From: Symbiodinium natans
Lineage: Eukaryota > Sar > Dinophyceae > Suessiales > Symbiodiniaceae
Direction: 5' to 3'
Length of the DNA stretch: 64,000 nt
Assembly (NCBI GenBank): GCA_905221605.1
Contig: CAJNDS010002375.1
Location: 100,001 to 164,000 of the forward strand
A model generated the notes under the pieces. The model was given only the letters and a program-made list of their open reading frames with translations, was not told the origin of the DNA and ran no database searches. Position 1 is the first letter of the stretch. Each line of letters starts with the position of its first letter. Shown here one piece after another: positions 61,301 to 64,000 of this stretch. Both the position numbers and the translations under genes were made by a program.

Positions 61301-62341
61301 CCATTCCACCCCCACCACCCCCCAACCCCCCCCTGCTTGAGGGGCCTGGCTCAACTTTACGATCAATCCAAGAACCGTCTCAACCCTCAACCTTGAACCT
61401 TGAACCTTGAACCTTGAACCCTAAACCCAAAAAACACCTAAACCCCAAACCGTGAACCTTGAGCCCTAAGCCCTCAACCCTAAACTAACCCTCAACCCTA
61501 AGCCCCAAACCATAAACCATAAACCCCAAACCCCTAAACCCAACCCTTATTGCTTGGGGTCCAGCGACTTGGGCGCTGCGGAATCACCATGCTCACGCGG
61601 ATGCGCTGGGCCGGGCCGAGGCGGGTCGCGTTAAAATGAAACCCTAAACCCTAAACCCTAAACCCTAAACCCTGAACCTTTACATTAAAAAAAACGTCTA
61701 CAGATTGTCAGCTTCAGGCTGACAGCATGGAATGCCCCCGTTGGTGGAGGTGAGGCTCAGTTCGGGGCTTTAGGGTTGAAAACAGCGTCCAAGCACCTCT
61801 ACAGAACTTTCCGGAGCTTCGCTGTGGGGAGGAAAAGGGACTTTTGGGGCAGTTGCAGCTTAGGGTTTAAGGGGATTTTTGGGTGGTGTAGAAAAAGCTT
61901 AGGTTTTCGGGCTTGCGCGGCCTAATCCTACCAACCCAAAACCTGCCGCTGCTAGAATGCACCTGTCCTGGGCGACCGCCTTCTGGGCAACCTGGCCAGG
62001 CCCAAAAACAATTGTGCGAACCTGTACGCCTGATCCTGCTTTGACCATTGTAAACAATAAAGTCATTAAAGGCTGCCGGCACAAGCGCCGGCGGAACATT
62101 GGCGCAACACGCCCTATGACCCCATCGTTCAGGAGGCCTTCAGACCAGGAAACAACGAACCCTTGGGCAACTCCTGACCTTAAAATAACTCTACAATAAG
62201 CTTCGACGACCATGTAGCAATCTCCTAGCGCTTGAAATTCAAAGTCGTTTTGGCCCCAAACAAAGAAGCTCGAACTTCGCGCGGTTCCGCCTCGCGGTCG
62301 GCGCGCAGAGCGCGCGAGGCTACACGCAGGGCGCGCCAGTC
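55396..62341 (-). CDS. DUF4116-repeat protein, multi-exon, both ends unresolved
   Basis: Minus-strand exons spell DUF4116 repeats, whose usual pattern is a V-LAAV-QNG-AL--A---L-ADR motif of about 48 residues. The domain has no established function and is common in protist genomes. Exons: 62341-62291 (DWRALRVASRALRADRE), 61032-60959 (DPRALLLAAGQLQRD, then FMLAAVE), 60529-60478 (HGQALQHAPLALRANRK), 59298-59264 (DVVLAALEQNW), 57752-57712 (SRKELVECALRQN), 56365-56319 (RALEFASPELRADRD) and a 21-nt microexon 55416-55396 (VLLAVRQ). Joins 61032/60529/59298 and 57752/56365/55416 agree in phase and rebuild the motif exactly. Gaps remain between 62291 and 61032, and between 59264 and 57752. A diverged piece (VQNRGLAGYR) precedes 57752. 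Donors are GC except one GT at 56318. No start, stop or N-terminal domain was found, so the gene probably runs beyond 62.4 kb. Confidence 0.72.
55886..56290. repeat. Variant telomere-like arrays with two longer units
   Basis: A 15-bp unit CCCTAAAGCTTAAAA and a 14-bp unit CCCCCAACCCTAAA alternate in blocks (about 55886-55995, 55996-56165, 56166-56280). Each carries CCCTAAA plus a fixed extension, showing that expansion used composite units. The block lies in the DUF4116 intron between the microexon at 55416 and exon 56365. Confidence 0.92.
57401..57447. repeat. Telomere-like array (CCCTAAA)
   Basis: Six CCCTAAA units in the DUF4116 intron, about 100 bp from the TTATAGGG variant array and in the opposite orientation. 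Confidence 0.9.
57544..57690. repeat. TTATAGGG variant array
   Basis: About fifteen copies of an 8-bp unit TTATAGGG, a derivative of TTTAGGG with one extra base, ending in TTTTAGGG and TTCTGGGG variants. It stops about 25 nt from the DUF4116 exon end at 57712. Confidence 0.92.
60022..60183. mobile_element. Family A inverted-repeat element in a DUF4116 intron
   Basis: Left end CTTGGAGGTTCATGGTACT, right end AAGTACCATGAACCTCCAAG, an almost perfect 19-nt inverted repeat. The interior includes a short telomere-like run (60062-60080) and TTATAAC motifs typical of the family. Confidence 0.78.
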
Positions 62342-64000
62342 CTTCCGGTCTGGACACAAGCCACTCTGGAAATACAAAAGCGGGCTTGGCCTCAGCTTGG
62401 AGGGATTGAAGGGAGCTCCGGGATTGAAAGGTTCAGGTTGGCTTGGATGGTGTAACAGGGAGTGGGGTGGGGTGGGAAGTTGGCGTCATGGGGGGAGCGG
62501 GGCTTCGGAATTTGGCGCGAGCTTTTTGGGGGGTTCAGGGCTTCCTAGGATTCTCCAGTTTGCACCTCTTGCCAGGCGGCTGGCCTGTGAATAACCGTCT
62601 GCCTTCCTCCATTATCCTCTCAAGCCTCTACCTTCGAAGTTTGTCCTTGGATCGCCCACAAAAAACCCTGAATCCCTGAGTGGGGGGGATCATGACCGGC
62701 AAGCGTCTTGAAGAAGAGCTCGACTCTATTGGAACCCAAAACCCTAACCGCCCTAACCCCTAAGGACCCGTACCCGAGCCTGGCCAACAGCTGTGAGGAC
62801 CACCTCTTTGTCTGCCTGTCCGAGGGGCAATCTATTCAGCGGCTCAGAAGGCGAGGAAGAGGTTGGCGTCGGATGCAAAGATCTTCAGCGAAATAAATTA
62901 CAAAACATCATGTATTCCGCGTGGCTTCCTGGAGCTGAAAAGCCGGTATGCTTGAAAGGGACTCGGAAACGATCTGCTTCGGGATCAAAAGCTCCGTGTG
63001 CGGGCAGGTCTCCTGCAAAGCTGTCGATGCGTCTGCCAGGGACCTCGGTCACGCGGGCATCTTGAGGCTACGACAAGCCCAGACGCAGTTGCTTGGGCTC
63101 ACAGGAGCAAACCACACAGAACTCAGACCTAACGGGTTTAGGGCTTGAGGGCTTCCTGAGCTTAGGGACCCTGGCTTCACGACACCCTACAACCGGAGGT
63201 GCCCGGAAAAGCCTCAAGCGCCACGTTTCAAATTCATGCCCTCTAAGCCCTCTTTCACGTCCCAGAAGTGCGGGGCCTTGTAGACCTTCTGACTAAAGGT
63301 TCCCAGAGCCCTTCAGTAGCACACTGATCGTTCTTGGTGTTTCCTCCCGGTTACTTGCTCTTACTTGTGCTGTTTCCCTGGGGAACTAGAAGTTGCTTGG
63401 GAGCATGTGGGGGTTTCCACCCGGAAAGGAATGTCAAGTTACCTCCTCCGCCTGTGGGGATTGCGTGGAATCAAGCTTCCGGGCTGTTCTTGCGCTTGGT
63501 GGCGTCTGCGTCCAAGTCTTCCCTGAACCCTTCAAGCACTTCTGAAAAACCCTTTTATCCCGAGTTCTTTGCAGACAATTCGGGAATTGGGGTGCAAGAA
63601 GCTTCGTAGCAAAAGACTTGAGCCGTAACCCACGAGCCGAAACCCTCAACTGCACAAGCACTGAAGGCCCATGAGTCCCCAGCGACGCCTCTGCAGCCCG
63701 TGGGCAATAAGGTTCGGAGTTTGGGGATGTGATTGCAAATTTGTTCAGCCCGGAGCCCACCCATACAGCACGTCCATACAAGGAAACATGTTTAATGTCG
63801 TCTTAAACTTGGTAGCCCAGTTGCCAGTAACTATGTTCTAAGAATTCCTTTGCAAGGGAACCTAGAACCAAAAAAGGGAAAAGGGGTACCACTGGGCAAG
63901 AAGCAAAAAAAAAACAACCAGAAGCTCCCGCCACCATCGCAAGAGAAGGAAAGCATTCTGCCGTCGGGTGGCAGTCCATGACGTTTCACAGCCGCCAGCA
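62342..64000. other. Probable 5' part of the DUF4116 gene; no exon recognised
   Basis: There are few telomere-like repeats here. A minus-strand frame near 63060-62950 (VTEVPGRRIDSFAGDLPA) looks protein-like but shows no DUF4116 motif. The window end cuts whatever lies further upstream. Confidence 0.35.

Overview
The window reads as nuclear DNA of a dinoflagellate, plausibly a suessialean/Symbiodiniaceae type, though the rank is an inference. Three things support this. A near-perfect relict dinoflagellate spliced leader lies on the minus strand at 37327-37348. Plant-type telomere repeat (TTTAGGG/CCCTAAA) is scattered everywhere in short interstitial arrays. Genes are cut into very small exons whose introns start with GC or GA as often as GT and end in AG followed by G in the exon. 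No rRNA, tRNA, CRISPR or bacterial-type operon was found.

Most long open frames here are chance or low-complexity frames. The real coding sequence is in exons of about 20-150 nt, recovered by reading the minus strand for domain homology and checking splice phase. All four recognisable genes run on the minus strand. From right to left in the window they are: (1) a DUF4116-repeat protein (62.3 to 55.4 kb, open at both ends); (2) a WD40-repeat protein (about 49.2 to 32.5 kb), each WD repeat typically split over two exons; (3) a complete-looking 32-exon gene (28.1 to 13.6 kb) encoding four tandem ubiquitin-like domains fused to a ubiquitin-specific protease (USP) catalytic domain, with all phases agreeing and a summed CDS of 2031 nt (676 codons plus stop); (4) a PIF1-family DNA helicase with a C-terminal CCHC zinc knuckle (about 6.8 to 4.2 kb). 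Single orphan exons at 51.9 and 31.0 kb belong to unknown or neighbouring genes.

Introns and spacers hold telomere-like arrays that often begin within 10-25 nt of a splice site, several families of short elements (one with terminal inverted repeats), AT- and CA-rich microsatellites, long G/C homopolymers, and a satellite-rich block at 42.2-44.6 kb. The 0-4.2, 6.8-13.5 and 62.4-64 kb stretches hold no gene I can support.

The most interesting object is the four-UBL USP. Its catalytic Cys, His and Asp boxes are present, but both zinc-ribbon knuckles lack their second cysteine. All exon joins are my reading of the genomic sequence and need transcript confirmation.
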